DNA of 64,000 bases from assembly GCF_030418165.1 (NCBI RefSeq), contig NZ_JAUHTQ010000014.1, positions 1 to 64,000 of the forward strand, written 5' to 3'. The notes beneath the pieces are model-generated. The model was not told where the DNA came from, did not search any database, and was given only the letters and a program-made list of their open reading frames with translations. This DNA comes from Ureibacillus aquaedulcis (GTDB taxonomy: Bacteria > Bacillota > Bacilli > Bacillales_A > Planococcaceae). Positions within the stretch are counted from its first letter, which is position 1. Each line of letters begins with the position of its first letter. A program made the position numbers and the translations under genes. Positions 43,158 through 52,014 of this stretch are shown here, one piece after another.

Positions 43158-44999
43158 ATGAAACCGATGCTCCTAACTTCGGCAGATGCTGTCCCGACCG
43201 GCAATGATTGGATATACGAAGTAAAGTATGATGGCTTTCGTTGCATTTTAAAATGGGATGCTGCAGGCATAACGCTAATAAGCCGAAATGATAAAGAATT
43301 AACAGAATACTTTCCTGAAATCATTCAATTTTGCCATGATATTCAAACTAGGATTTCCCCCCATTTACCGATTCTTTTAGATGGAGAAATTGTCTACTTG
43401 CAGAATGACTACCGGAGCAACTTTTCGACAGTTCAATCTCGTGGAAGAATGCGCAGTAAAAAAACGATACTCGAATCCAGTGGAAAATTTCCCTGTAACT
43501 TTATTGCATTTGATCTACTGCAACTGGAAGGCGAAGATGTTACGCAGGATTCTCTCGAAGTGCGTAAAACTAAACTAACGTCTTTGTTTGAAAGCGTACA
43601 GCTGCCACTTTCCCCTTCCTATAAAGATAAAGGAAGCCTTCAATTAATTGGAGTTTCTAGTGAGAGTGAAAAGCTTTGGGAAAAGATAAGGGAATGGAAT
43701 GCTGAAGGAATGATTGCCAAGAAAAAAAGCAGTCTTTGGGAAAGTGGTAAAAGATCCAGCCTCTGGCTAAAAGTGAAAAACTGGCGCATCATTACAATTA
43801 TTCTTACTCTTTTTGATCAAACAAACGGCTATTTTAATGGAGCGGTTTATTATAATGATGAATTAAGAGAAATCACCAATTTTCGCCATGGCCTTAAAGA
43901 CGAAGAGTTGCAAACACTTGCTAACTTTTTTCAAGCTAATGGAACGAAAACTTCGGCAACGACTTGGATACTTCCTCCATCGATATGTGTAGATGTAGCA
44001 TGTATTGATTTTGATGGCAAAAAACTTCGAGAGCCGCGTTTTGAGGCTTTCCGGTTTGACGTGACCCCGGCTGATGCAACTTGGAAGAGGATGTTGCGGG
44101 GGCTAAATCCAATACCTGAATCCGTTGCGATAACTCATCCAGATAAGCCGATTTGGCCAGCAGTTGGTTTAGTAAAGGATGATTATATATACTACCTCCA
44201 GGAAGTAGCACCATTCTTTTTACCATTCCTAAAAAATCGTTTACTAACAACGATCCGTTTTCCTCACGGTGTGCCTGGTGAAAGCTTTTATCAAAAAAAT
44301 GCCCCCGAGTACACACCCAGCTTTATCAAGACAAGTGTCGAGGAAGAAATTGAATATGTAGTTTGCAATGATATGAAGACATTATTATGGTTAGGAAATC
44401 AACTGGCAATTGAATACCATATTCCTTTTAAAACGATTGATACAACTTACCCTACAGAAATTGTATTCGACCTGGATCCACCTTCTGTAGATGATTTTTC
44501 ATTGGCCATCGAAGCAGCACTGAATATGAAAGCCATATTTGATAAATTCAATTTGGAGTCCTTCATTAAAACATCCGGTGGCAAAGGGCTGCAAATTTAT
44601 ATTCCCCTTTCAAAGGATACCTTTACATTTGAGGAAACCAGAATTTTCACGGAGTTTGTATGCCGATTTTTAGTTGAACAAAATCCAAAATGGTTTACAA
44701 TCGAGCGAATGAAAAAGAATCGGGGAAACCGATTATATTTAGATTATATTCAGCACGCTGAAGGAAAAACGATCGTTAGTCCCTATTCGCCAAGAGGTCA
44801 TGAACACGGCTTGATAGCAACCCCTTTGGAGTGGCATGAGGTTAATAGCGATTTAAGTCCTAAACACTTTACAATACCCGCCGTTCTCGAACGTATCAAA
44901 AATAAGGGAGATCTATTTAGCAACTTCTACAAAGTCGGGGAAAAACAACAATTTGAAACAGTCCTAACAACGTTAGTGGAATTAACAAAGAAAAAATAG
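43158..44999 (+). CDS. ligD: ATP-dependent DNA ligase D (ligase plus polymerase)
   Basis: 613 residues, Bacillus-type order: ligase domain first, polymerase/primase domain second, no phosphoesterase. Catalytic Lys23 in YEVKYDGFRCI; LLDGEIVYL; EGMIAKKK (motif IV), WLKVKNWR (motif V). The polymerase half (about 325-610) shows VFDLDPPSVDDFSLAIEAAL with the metal-binding DxD and SGGKGLQIYIPL. Works with Ku in end joining, in Bacilli mainly during spore germination or stationary phase. TTCTGTTG precedes the ATG, a weak SD (AGAGG at 43142). Confidence 0.96.
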   Translation: MKPMLLTSADAVPTGNDWIYEVKYDGFRCILKWDAAGITLISRNDKELTEYFPEIIQFCHDIQTRISPHLPILLDGEIVYLQNDYRSNFSTVQSRGRMRSKKTILESSGKFPCNFIAFDLLQLEGEDVTQDSLEVRKTKLTSLFESVQLPLSPSYKDKGSLQLIGVSSESEKLWEKIREWNAEGMIAKKKSSLWESGKRSSLWLKVKNWRIITIILTLFDQTNGYFNGAVYYNDELREITNFRHGLKDEELQTLANFFQANGTKTSATTWILPPSICVDVACIDFDGKKLREPRFEAFRFDVTPADATWKRMLRGLNPIPESVAITHPDKPIWPAVGLVKDDYIYYLQEVAPFFLPFLKNRLLTTIRFPHGVPGESFYQKNAPEYTPSFIKTSVEEEIEYVVCNDMKTLLWLGNQLAIEYHIPFKTIDTTYPTEIVFDLDPPSVDDFSLAIEAALNMKAIFDKFNLESFIKTSGGKGLQIYIPLSKDTFTFEETRIFTEFVCRFLVEQNPKWFTIERMKKNRGNRLYLDYIQHAEGKTIVSPYSPRGHEHGLIATPLEWHEVNSDLSPKHFTIPAVLERIKNKGDLFSNFYKVGEKQQFETVLTTLVELTKKK

Positions 45000-45102
45000 G
45001 GAGTGAACCTAAGCTTTTCTCCCTATCTTATTTAGGGAATAGGGTCGTTGGGCAGTCTAATTATTACGCCAACCCCGTTTTACCTAGGGGTTTTGGCTAC
45101 TT

Positions 45103-45172
45103 TACTTGCAACATTGGGAAAGTTACTTGCGAGTTCACACTCTTTACTTGCGAGTTGGGAAGCTTACTTGCG
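45103..45172. repeat. Four direct TTACTTGC repeats at 20-21 bp period
   Basis: TTACTTGC at 45103, 45124, 45145 and 45165. The middle two continue as GAGTT, so the unit is roughly TTACTTGCGAGTT plus 8 variable bases. The array fills the gap between the convergent ligD and ctaG genes and is not an obvious terminator. Function unknown. Confidence 0.85.
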
Positions 45173-45180
45173 GACCTGCT

Positions 45181-45981
45181 TTAAACTTCCATAACCGAGT
45201 AGTTCTTCTTTGCCGACAATCGATTTCTCCCACCAAAATATTGATAACATAAGATAATTACAATGATTACATCAATGGCGTCCCCACCGTAATACATCAA
45301 CATTCCGCCGCGTTGTGCATCCGTACTGTCAACGCCGGCTGGTGGGTTTGCATAAATCCATTTTGACAATATACCGTGAGATGCCATCGCCAAAATTAAT
45401 ACAACCGCTCTTAACCGAAAGCTCGTGCGGTGAGGTGTCACTTCTATATAAATCATGGAGAGAGTAAAAACATATCCTGCAAAAAAAACGTGGATATGCA
45501 CAAGAACGTAAAGTAAGTAAGATGAATGCATCATGCTATATAAATCCGTCGTATAGAGAATCCATAGACCGCCAAAATTCAGTACACTTGCGAGTATTGG
45601 GTGGGTAATCCACTGTAAGTAGGAACTTTTAAGTCCTTTGCTAATCAGCCTGCCCGAAACAATCGGAACACTTCTTAATAGAAGCTTCATCGGTGCGGAA
45701 AGAACTATAAACAGCGGACCTAGCATCCCCAGCAGTAAATGGGCCATCATATGTGCCGTAAAACTTGAGTGAGCCTGCTCAGCAATTGGTCCGGCAATTG
45801 CGAATGTAACAGACAATACACCAATTACCCAAAAGACAATTCGTGTACCTGGCCATTTCTTGTATCTCTTATTCGTTCTATAAACCATTACTATATAACC
45901 GACAGTGAATACCATTGGTAAAGCATAGCTCAGCAAATCGAGAAAACTATAGATCCCACTTCCGGCTTCATGATTATGCAT
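45181..45981 (-). CDS. ctaG: Cytochrome c oxidase assembly factor CtaG
   Basis: 266 residues, seven membrane helices. HMMAHLLLGMLGPLFIVLSAPMKLLLR and VHIHVFFAGYVFTLSMIYIEVTPHR are the caa3_CtaG signature, with the conserved histidines in membrane segments. Needed for insertion of copper into caa3 oxidase. In this window the ctaABCDEF genes are absent. It follows the DUF2243 gene by 18 nt. Confidence 0.93.
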   Translation of the reverse strand: MHNHEAGSGIYSFLDLLSYALPMVFTVGYIVMVYRTNKRYKKWPGTRIVFWVIGVLSVTFAIAGPIAEQAHSSFTAHMMAHLLLGMLGPLFIVLSAPMKLLLRSVPIVSGRLISKGLKSSYLQWITHPILASVLNFGGLWILYTTDLYSMMHSSYLLYVLVHIHVFFAGYVFTLSMIYIEVTPHRTSFRLRAVVLILAMASHGILSKWIYANPPAGVDSTDAQRGGMLMYYGGDAIDVIIVIILCYQYFGGRNRLSAKKNYSVMEV

Positions 45982-45999
45982 TATAGTTCACCCGCTTTT

Positions 46000-46458
46000 T
46001 TACTTTGATTGAGTTGATCTTTTCCGCCCTAAAATAATCAATCCAATTATAATCATAAATCCTGCACTTACATTCCATACGATATCATAAGGAATAATGT
46101 CCACTCCGTAACGGATTTGGTGTAGGCGCAGGAGCTTATGCTGAATGATGCCATCATATAACTGGAAGACTCCGGTTCCTAAAATCAAAGCTCCGATCCA
46201 CCTTCCTCTATCCCACACATTTCGCTTCCGAAGATCTGCCAACATAAAAAGAGCTGCCACTGTAGCAAACCAACTAAATGCATGAAAAATCCCATCCGAA
46301 ACCAGTCCGATGCTAGGTGTTGATTTATCATAAAAATGATGCCAGTGAAGGAGTTGATGAAATACTGCTTCATCAATAAAAGCAACTAATCCAACTCCAA
46401 ATAAGAAACCTGACCAAACATTAAACGGTCCATCCTGGCTGCTTTTTCTTTTCTCCAT
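46000..46458 (-). CDS. DUF2243 membrane protein
   Basis: 152 residues from the ATG at 46458 (GAGGGTG upstream). Four membrane helices with FIDEAVFHQLLHWHHFYD (about 30-47) and GIIQHKLLRLHQIRYG, both His-rich and typical of DUF2243. These are commonly encoded next to ctaG, and a role in haem-copper oxidase assembly or copper handling has been inferred. Probably an operon with ctaG. Confidence 0.85.
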   Translation of the reverse strand: MEKRKSSQDGPFNVWSGFLFGVGLVAFIDEAVFHQLLHWHHFYDKSTPSIGLVSDGIFHAFSWFATVAALFMLADLRKRNVWDRGRWIGALILGTGVFQLYDGIIQHKLLRLHQIRYGVDIIPYDIVWNVSAGFMIIIGLIILGRKRSTQSK

Positions 46459-46615
46459 ACAATTCACCCTCATGTTTTGTCTTGCCACTCCTCTCATTTT
46501 ATCCACCTTTGGTAAAAACTATAAGTTGTGCCAACGTTCATAAGAATAAAAGTGATCCGTTCTACCATTACCCTATTTTTTTCTAAATTCCAATTTTTTC
46601 GAAAAAGTTTTTGAA

Positions 46616-46652
46616 AACAAAAAAAGCTAGCATAAATAAATTATGCCAGCTC
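46616..46652 (-). terminator. Terminator of the SLH gene
   Basis: Stem AGCTGGCATAA / TTTATGCTAGCT and seven Ts on the minus strand. Confidence 0.85.
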
Positions 46653-46663
46653 CCATTACTCAA

Positions 46664-48895
46664 TCAATAATATCTATTTGCGTTACCATTCTCGTGGACT
46701 TTATGCGCTAACTGAATCGTTGATATAGCAAGTTCGGAATAAGTTACTGATTTCTTCGGATTGAATAATCCATTTTGTGAAGGAATAATACCCATTGCAT
46801 TAGCTAATGCCACGTAGCCCTTATAGGTTACATCTTTTGCATCTTTTATGTTGTTAAGCTGATAGACTTCCATATGTTTTGCAGCTTGTTCCAGCCCGAT
46901 TGCTCTTATATACCACACTGCAAGCTCCTCGCGGGTAATCTTTTCGGAAGACATAAAGTTACCCTTCTCCGAATCCACGATTCCCATTCTAACGGCTTGT
47001 TCCACTACCTGATAGTATGGATTGTCCGGACCAATATCCTTAAAAGTTTGATGGGCTTCTACTTGTTGCGGATAATCTCTTTCATAAACGTAGGAGATTG
47101 ATTTAAGAAGAACATTCAAGGCTTCTCCTCTTGTTACTGGTGAATCCGCATTGAAGCTATCTTCATCGATTTCTAATATATTATTTTGAATAAGGTAATT
47201 TAGTTCTTCTTCTGCTACATCATCCGTAACAATTGGATATTCTGCTACGCCAAATATACTTGTCCACTCACCACTAATTGCATCAATCGAAGTGGATGAC
47301 TTCTCATTAAAAATCGGTGTATATAGCAATGAGTAATGCTCCGTTTGTTCTTGACTATTTTCTTTTGCATATTGCAGCTTCACATTGAGTGCTTCATCGA
47401 GAATTTTTTCCGCTTCTTCCTTCGATAGAATACCATCAGTCGTTGGCCATTGTTCCAGTTCTAGTGCATTAATATAAAGACTACTTAATGAACCATCAAA
47501 ATTAATACCTATACTAATATCATTTCCTGCTACAACAATTCCGTTAACGATTCTTGGGAATGTGAAATTATAAACCCCATAGTTTTCATCAGTATAGGGC
47601 TCGGCAATAGGCTTGATATAGTTATGCAAAGTAGATGGTACCCATTCTTTTAAGTAATCAATTGCCTTAGATAATGCTTCATCGCTAGTTATTTTTTTAT
47701 CATCATTTGTTTTTTGTCCAACTTGCATTAAAACTTCATTTTTAATATTGTGATATTGGATAATTTCACCTGTTTGCTTATCCAGGTCCAGGCTTGTCCC
47801 ATATCCGCCATTTCGGTATTCATAGGTGTAATTGATGCTAATCGTTTCTTTTCCATCCCTGTTTGTTCTTTCATCAATACTATCAAACTTCAGCTTAACC
47901 TCTTCCGAATCAATTGCCAGCAATTTTTCAGCGACCTCTTTTGCATCCTCCACTGTAATAGCTTCCTGCCTTGGTTTTAATGGTTGTTGCGTTAGTTTTT
48001 CTACCTTTGGATTATTTGGCAGATTCTCCGTAAATCCATTATTTGTATGCCATAGACCAGTTATCGCATTGATACCAGTAAATTGAGTTACTGGAGTATA
48101 GACTAGTTGTACATTAGGTTTATCTGATCGGAAGTCATAATTTACTTGGTACTGCAATTGGAGATTCATATTTTCCTTTATTTTACTTAATAGCTCTTTT
48201 TCATTTAACAAGTTCTCTGCTTTTTCAAAAGAACCTTTTCCATCGCTCGTTTGATATTGAGAATATTGAACGATATCACCATTACCAAGAACCGCCACTT
48301 CCATTCTTTGGTCAGCGATTTCGATGTTATTTTCTGTACGGATAAAGGAGAAATAGTATCGGATTGGTTCGGTTAATAATTGATTGGAATAATAGTAGTA
48401 ATATTCATTGTTATTTTTATCTAGTTTATATTGTTTGCCGCCTGCAAACTTCTTCATAAAATCCTGTGCAATTTTTTGTGCTTCTTCCTTCGTTATTTTC
48501 GCAGGAAACAGGGCATCTGTTTTGTTTACAGGTTCAAAGTGGAAACTTTCTAATTCCAGGTTATCTCCTTTAAAAGTAGCGCTTCCATAAACATCTTTAC
48601 CTTGCACTAATTTTGTAAAGCTTAAATCGTATCGAATGGTTTCATCTTCCGGATAATAATGACCTGTATTCAGATAGAAATCTTCCATTGTGAGGAAGTT
48701 AAATTCATTCGGAAAAAGTTCCTTAAATTTTTTTACTACTTCATTTTTCGAGATTATGTTATCCGCTTTGGCTACTTCGATCTGCAGATTATTCGCGAAT
48801 GGTTTATCAATTGTTTCGGCACTCCCAACAGACATTACTCCCAGAGACATTGCAACTGTCAGAATAGGTATTCCAATTTTATTTAACTTTACCAA
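46664..48895 (-). CDS. S-layer-homology protein with YcdB/YcdC repeats
   Basis: 743 residues. Signal peptide (MVKLNKIGIPILTVAMSLGV, cleavage after SAE region). Two long YcdB/YcdC-type units (about 35-330 and 330-560) with repeated PepSY-like TKEEAQKIAQDFMKKF, TVEDAKEVAEKLLAI and SKEEAEKILDEALNVK elements. C-terminal part carries SLH motifs (PVTRGEALNVLLKSI, TREELAVWYIRAIGLE, TYSELAISTIQLAHK), which bind secondary wall polymer. Extracellular, wall-attached. PepSY-like domains often modulate proteases, but the role here is unknown. Confidence 0.87.
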   Translation of the reverse strand: MVKLNKIGIPILTVAMSLGVMSVGSAETIDKPFANNLQIEVAKADNIISKNEVVKKFKELFPNEFNFLTMEDFYLNTGHYYPEDETIRYDLSFTKLVQGKDVYGSATFKGDNLELESFHFEPVNKTDALFPAKITKEEAQKIAQDFMKKFAGGKQYKLDKNNNEYYYYYSNQLLTEPIRYYFSFIRTENNIEIADQRMEVAVLGNGDIVQYSQYQTSDGKGSFEKAENLLNEKELLSKIKENMNLQLQYQVNYDFRSDKPNVQLVYTPVTQFTGINAITGLWHTNNGFTENLPNNPKVEKLTQQPLKPRQEAITVEDAKEVAEKLLAIDSEEVKLKFDSIDERTNRDGKETISINYTYEYRNGGYGTSLDLDKQTGEIIQYHNIKNEVLMQVGQKTNDDKKITSDEALSKAIDYLKEWVPSTLHNYIKPIAEPYTDENYGVYNFTFPRIVNGIVVAGNDISIGINFDGSLSSLYINALELEQWPTTDGILSKEEAEKILDEALNVKLQYAKENSQEQTEHYSLLYTPIFNEKSSTSIDAISGEWTSIFGVAEYPIVTDDVAEEELNYLIQNNILEIDEDSFNADSPVTRGEALNVLLKSISYVYERDYPQQVEAHQTFKDIGPDNPYYQVVEQAVRMGIVDSEKGNFMSSEKITREELAVWYIRAIGLEQAAKHMEVYQLNNIKDAKDVTYKGYVALANAMGIIPSQNGLFNPKKSVTYSELAISTIQLAHKVHENGNANRYY

Positions 48896-48995
48896 AATAT
48901 CCCCCCTATTTTCTTATACGAAATATTGTATGATAAATATTGGAAATAAAAAATAGAAATCTCTATTTTTTTTAATATAATCCTAGATTTCGCAT

Positions 48996-49025
48996 CAAAA
49001 AGGCAGCTTATCATTCTAAACTGCC
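48996..49025 (-). terminator. Terminator of the LysM-GH18 gene
   Basis: Nine-pair stem GGCAGTTTA / TAAGCTGCC followed by five Ts on the minus strand. Confidence 0.82.
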
Positions 49026-49067
49026 CTTTTACTCATTTATTATATTTATAATTTCAGTAACTTTAGT

Positions 49068-50357
49068 TTAACGCTTCACTACATTGAAATTCTCGCCAAT
49101 CAATAACCAGTTTTGCGGGAATGCGAAGCCAAGCTTCCAATAACTAATTCCTCGCAAATTCAAGCGTTTCATAAGATTAAATTTCGCCTGGATGGACCTT
49201 GCATCCTCAAACCAGACCTTATGTGCTTTTCCTTCATTATCCACATAGTTAAAATGTGGAGCCTGTGCTGTATAATCATACTCAATAACAGCATTGTTTG
49301 TTTGTGCGATTTCAATCGCCCTTTGCGGACTTACGGCTCTTGCATATTGCCCCCCCTGCACAAAGGGAAGCGTCCAATCATAGCCATATAGATTCTGCCC
49401 CATCATGATTTTATTTGCAGGCATTTCCGTTAAGGCATATTGGATAACCTCTTCTACCTGTGGAATAGGCGACACCGGCATTGGCGGTCCACCTGAATAA
49501 CCCCACTCGTACGTCATAAGCACAGAGAAGTCGACTATTTCTCCGTGAGCTCTATAATCATGGGCTTCATACCATTGACCTGCCTGCTCGGCACTAGTTT
49601 TCGGCGCCAATGCAGTCGACACCAGCAAATCTTCTCCGTGTAAGTAATCTACTGCTTTTCTTAAGAAATTATTGTAGGCTTGTCGTTGATCTCCTGGAAG
49701 AAATTCGAAATCAAAATGGATATCTGATACACTGCCAATTCTTCGAGCTTCTTCGACTATGTTTTCAAGCAGCACTTCTTGAACAGCCGTACTTTGCAAA
49801 ATGGCTCTACCTAGTTCACCACTAAACTGGCCATTTTCAAGATTGGATACTACCATCATTAACGATGCTCCAGCTTCCCTTGCCGCTTCTGGAATTCCCT
49901 CAATCGGAAGCGGATCTAGACTTCCATCTCTTCTTGCTTCATAGCTAAATGGAGCCAGATACGTTAAATACCGTCCTACACTTCTTGCCTCATTCAATAA
50001 TTCCTGGCTAACTGTATCACCAGTTGGTTCAATGTAAATATTGACTTCTGCATTCCGTTTTTGCATTGGTGGAATGTATAGCCGTGTCCCAACACTTAAA
50101 GGTGTATTGACATTAATGCCATTGAATTGCGCCAAAGTGTTTACGTTCAATCCAAAACGTTGTGCAATGGAGTATAACGTATCCCCTTGCCGTACCCAAT
50201 AAAAACTCCCAGTAATCGGAATAACCAAAGCTTGCCCAATGACTAAACGCTGCGGATTTTCTATTTGGTTGGCTTCGATGATGCTCTCAGTTGTTGTGCT
50301 GTAGGCTTGTGCGATACCAAAAAGAGACTGTCCGGACTGGACTACATGTATTTGAAT
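49068..50357 (-). CDS. LysM-GH18 spore-type glucosaminidase, apparent ATT start
   Basis: 429 residues if started at 50357. Two LysM domains (HVVQSGQSLFGIAQAYSTT at 4-22 and YWVRQGDTLYSIAQRFGLN at about 52-70) then a GH18 barrel with DIHFDFEFLPGDQR, which holds the DxxDxxE-like catalytic region as in SleL/YaaH. Such enzymes cleave cortex peptidoglycan at germination. The only codon at the right distance (7 nt) from GGAGG is ATT; no ATG, GTG or TTG exists in frame until TTG at 50228, which would lose the whole first LysM. Confidence 0.85.
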   Translation of the reverse strand: MQIHVVQSGQSLFGIAQAYSTTTESIIEANQIENPQRLVIGQALVIPITGSFYWVRQGDTLYSIAQRFGLNVNTLAQFNGINVNTPLSVGTRLYIPPMQKRNAEVNIYIEPTGDTVSQELLNEARSVGRYLTYLAPFSYEARRDGSLDPLPIEGIPEAAREAGASLMMVVSNLENGQFSGELGRAILQSTAVQEVLLENIVEEARRIGSVSDIHFDFEFLPGDQRQAYNNFLRKAVDYLHGEDLLVSTALAPKTSAEQAGQWYEAHDYRAHGEIVDFSVLMTYEWGYSGGPPMPVSPIPQVEEVIQYALTEMPANKIMMGQNLYGYDWTLPFVQGGQYARAVSPQRAIEIAQTNNAVIEYDYTAQAPHFNYVDNEGKAHKVWFEDARSIQAKFNLMKRLNLRGISYWKLGFAFPQNWLLIGENFNVVKR

Positions 50358-50490
50358 CTCATTTCCTCCCTTTTATCGTTCATGGTAATTACACCTAGTA
50401 TTTTATGTTTCTATTACTCTTTACATAACATACTTTTGAAAAAATAAGAATTTCGGAAAATATACTGAGGACACAATCCTTCAAAATACA

Positions 50491-50530
50491 TAAAAAAAAA
50501 ATCCTATTCATAGCAAAACTACAAATAGGA
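50491..50530 (-). terminator. Terminator of the EAL gene
   Basis: Stem TCCTATT / AATAGGA followed by nine Ts on the minus strand. Confidence 0.88.
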
Positions 50531-50538
50531 ATTGTTCT

Positions 50539-51750
50539 TTAGTTTACAATATTGTGTTCATAGAGATAATCGTAGGTAATATCTACAAATAGATATTCGT
50601 GGTCTTTTAATGCCATTGAGAAAGTGCGAGTCAACTCACCCGTCTCGATATCGCTATAGATACTCGATAAATTTCCTTTTTCGGTATTGCGAATTTTTAT
50701 GATGTTAAAAAGGAAATACGGTCTCCAACTCCAGTTCTTGCCGACCGCACACTCTTCCACATTCCATTTCCCATTATGCCGAACAATATTGGGGGAAATT
50801 TGGAATCCTTCATCATTACAAATATAGAAACGGAAGGCATATTGCTCTAGTTGATTGGCTAATTGCAGGAGTTTTTCAACATTTTTGCCATCCGGCTTGG
50901 TAACTTCCACAATCGACGTAATCTTTTTCCCAAGGTTCTTCATTTCTTCGAATTTACTTTCAAGCAATCTTTTCTCGGCAGAAATAAATTGCTTACATTC
51001 ATTTCGAAAACGATCCTTTAACGTATCTTTTGGAATGAAATCAGTTGCTGGTTTTTGCAGGTATATCCCTTTAAAAAATCTTGCCCCGCTTTTCCATGCG
51101 TGATGCAACTGATAATCGGTTTGTATATTATCGAACATTAAAGCTGCCCCAATTTTTACTGCCAATGACTGTATCGTTGTAAACACATGGTTTTGAGCTC
51201 CCCATGCATTGTAGTTTAACTGGCTTACATTAATTTTCAGTGTAGCTGGTTCGAACATTAAAATTTGGTCAAGATTGCTCTCGGAGCCTATCTGATCCAA
51301 AGCAATCTTGACCCCGTAGGTTTTAATATAACGAATCGGATGCTGCAGCTGTTCAATCTCCCCTTGGAACTTATGCTCCGGTATCACAAGATAGATATAA
51401 GTTAATAATTCTTCACCCAATGTATCTTTTAATAATTGGAAGTATCGATCACCAAAGTCCTCCATTAACAAATTAGGGTTACATGGAAGATACAATCTAA
51501 CATGATTTTGGGAAATTTCATCTTTTGCTAACCCTATTGCTTTTTTGACAAGTGCATGCTCAACATCGGTACGAATATCTACAGGTATTGTGTCATCATA
51601 TGTAAAATTTAGTACATTAAACGTTTCCCCATTGTTTTTAATCTGGCCAATTACTTCATAGGCAACGATAACATGTTCATCTGCACTATAAATCGGCTCG
51701 AATAAAATATTGATTTCATCTAACTTATCTAGAAAATCAAGCACATCCAT
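50539..51750 (-). CDS. ykuI: EAL-domain c-di-GMP-binding protein, YkuI-like
   Basis: 403 residues from the ATG at 51750 (GGGGG upstream). N-terminal EAL-like barrel (about 1-245) and a YkuI_C/PAS-like C-terminal domain (FRFYICNDEGFQISPNIVRH, LSSIYSDIETGELTRTFS). The glutamate motif reads YEVIGQ instead of E-x-L-R, and the DDFG motif is LDQIGSES, so the second metal Asp is lost. B. subtilis YkuI binds c-di-GMP with little or no hydrolysis, and the same is expected here. Stand-alone gene. Confidence 0.87.
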   Translation of the reverse strand: MDVLDFLDKLDEINILFEPIYSADEHVIVAYEVIGQIKNNGETFNVLNFTYDDTIPVDIRTDVEHALVKKAIGLAKDEISQNHVRLYLPCNPNLLMEDFGDRYFQLLKDTLGEELLTYIYLVIPEHKFQGEIEQLQHPIRYIKTYGVKIALDQIGSESNLDQILMFEPATLKINVSQLNYNAWGAQNHVFTTIQSLAVKIGAALMFDNIQTDYQLHHAWKSGARFFKGIYLQKPATDFIPKDTLKDRFRNECKQFISAEKRLLESKFEEMKNLGKKITSIVEVTKPDGKNVEKLLQLANQLEQYAFRFYICNDEGFQISPNIVRHNGKWNVEECAVGKNWSWRPYFLFNIIKIRNTEKGNLSSIYSDIETGELTRTFSMALKDHEYLFVDITYDYLYEHNIVN

Positions 51751-51940
51751 CCACAAAACCCCCATGACTTACTACTTTTCATAACCCCATTATACACCAA
51801 TTCATATGTTCGAAAAGATTCGATAACCCCAACATTTCGAAAATGTCGTATAAAGTCATTATATTCCTGTAGAGATTATTTCAATACCCACTTCGTACTT
51901 TAGCAATTTAAATGCACCCTATTATTTGTACTTAGCGTAC

Positions 51941-51975
51941 AAAAAAGCCATTCCAATAAAGGAATGGCTTTTCTT
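51941..51975 (-). terminator. Terminator of the DHA2 MFS gene (52015)
   Basis: Stem AAGCCATTCC / GGAATGGCTT with a TTTTTTGT tail on the minus strand. Confidence 0.88.
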
Positions 51976-52014
51976 ATATAAAGTACACAGTGATAGGTGT
52001 AATATATAACGATT

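Noticed and set aside
45103-45172. CRISPR array
   Set aside because: Repeats are only 8-13 bp with 8-bp gaps and there are no cas genes.
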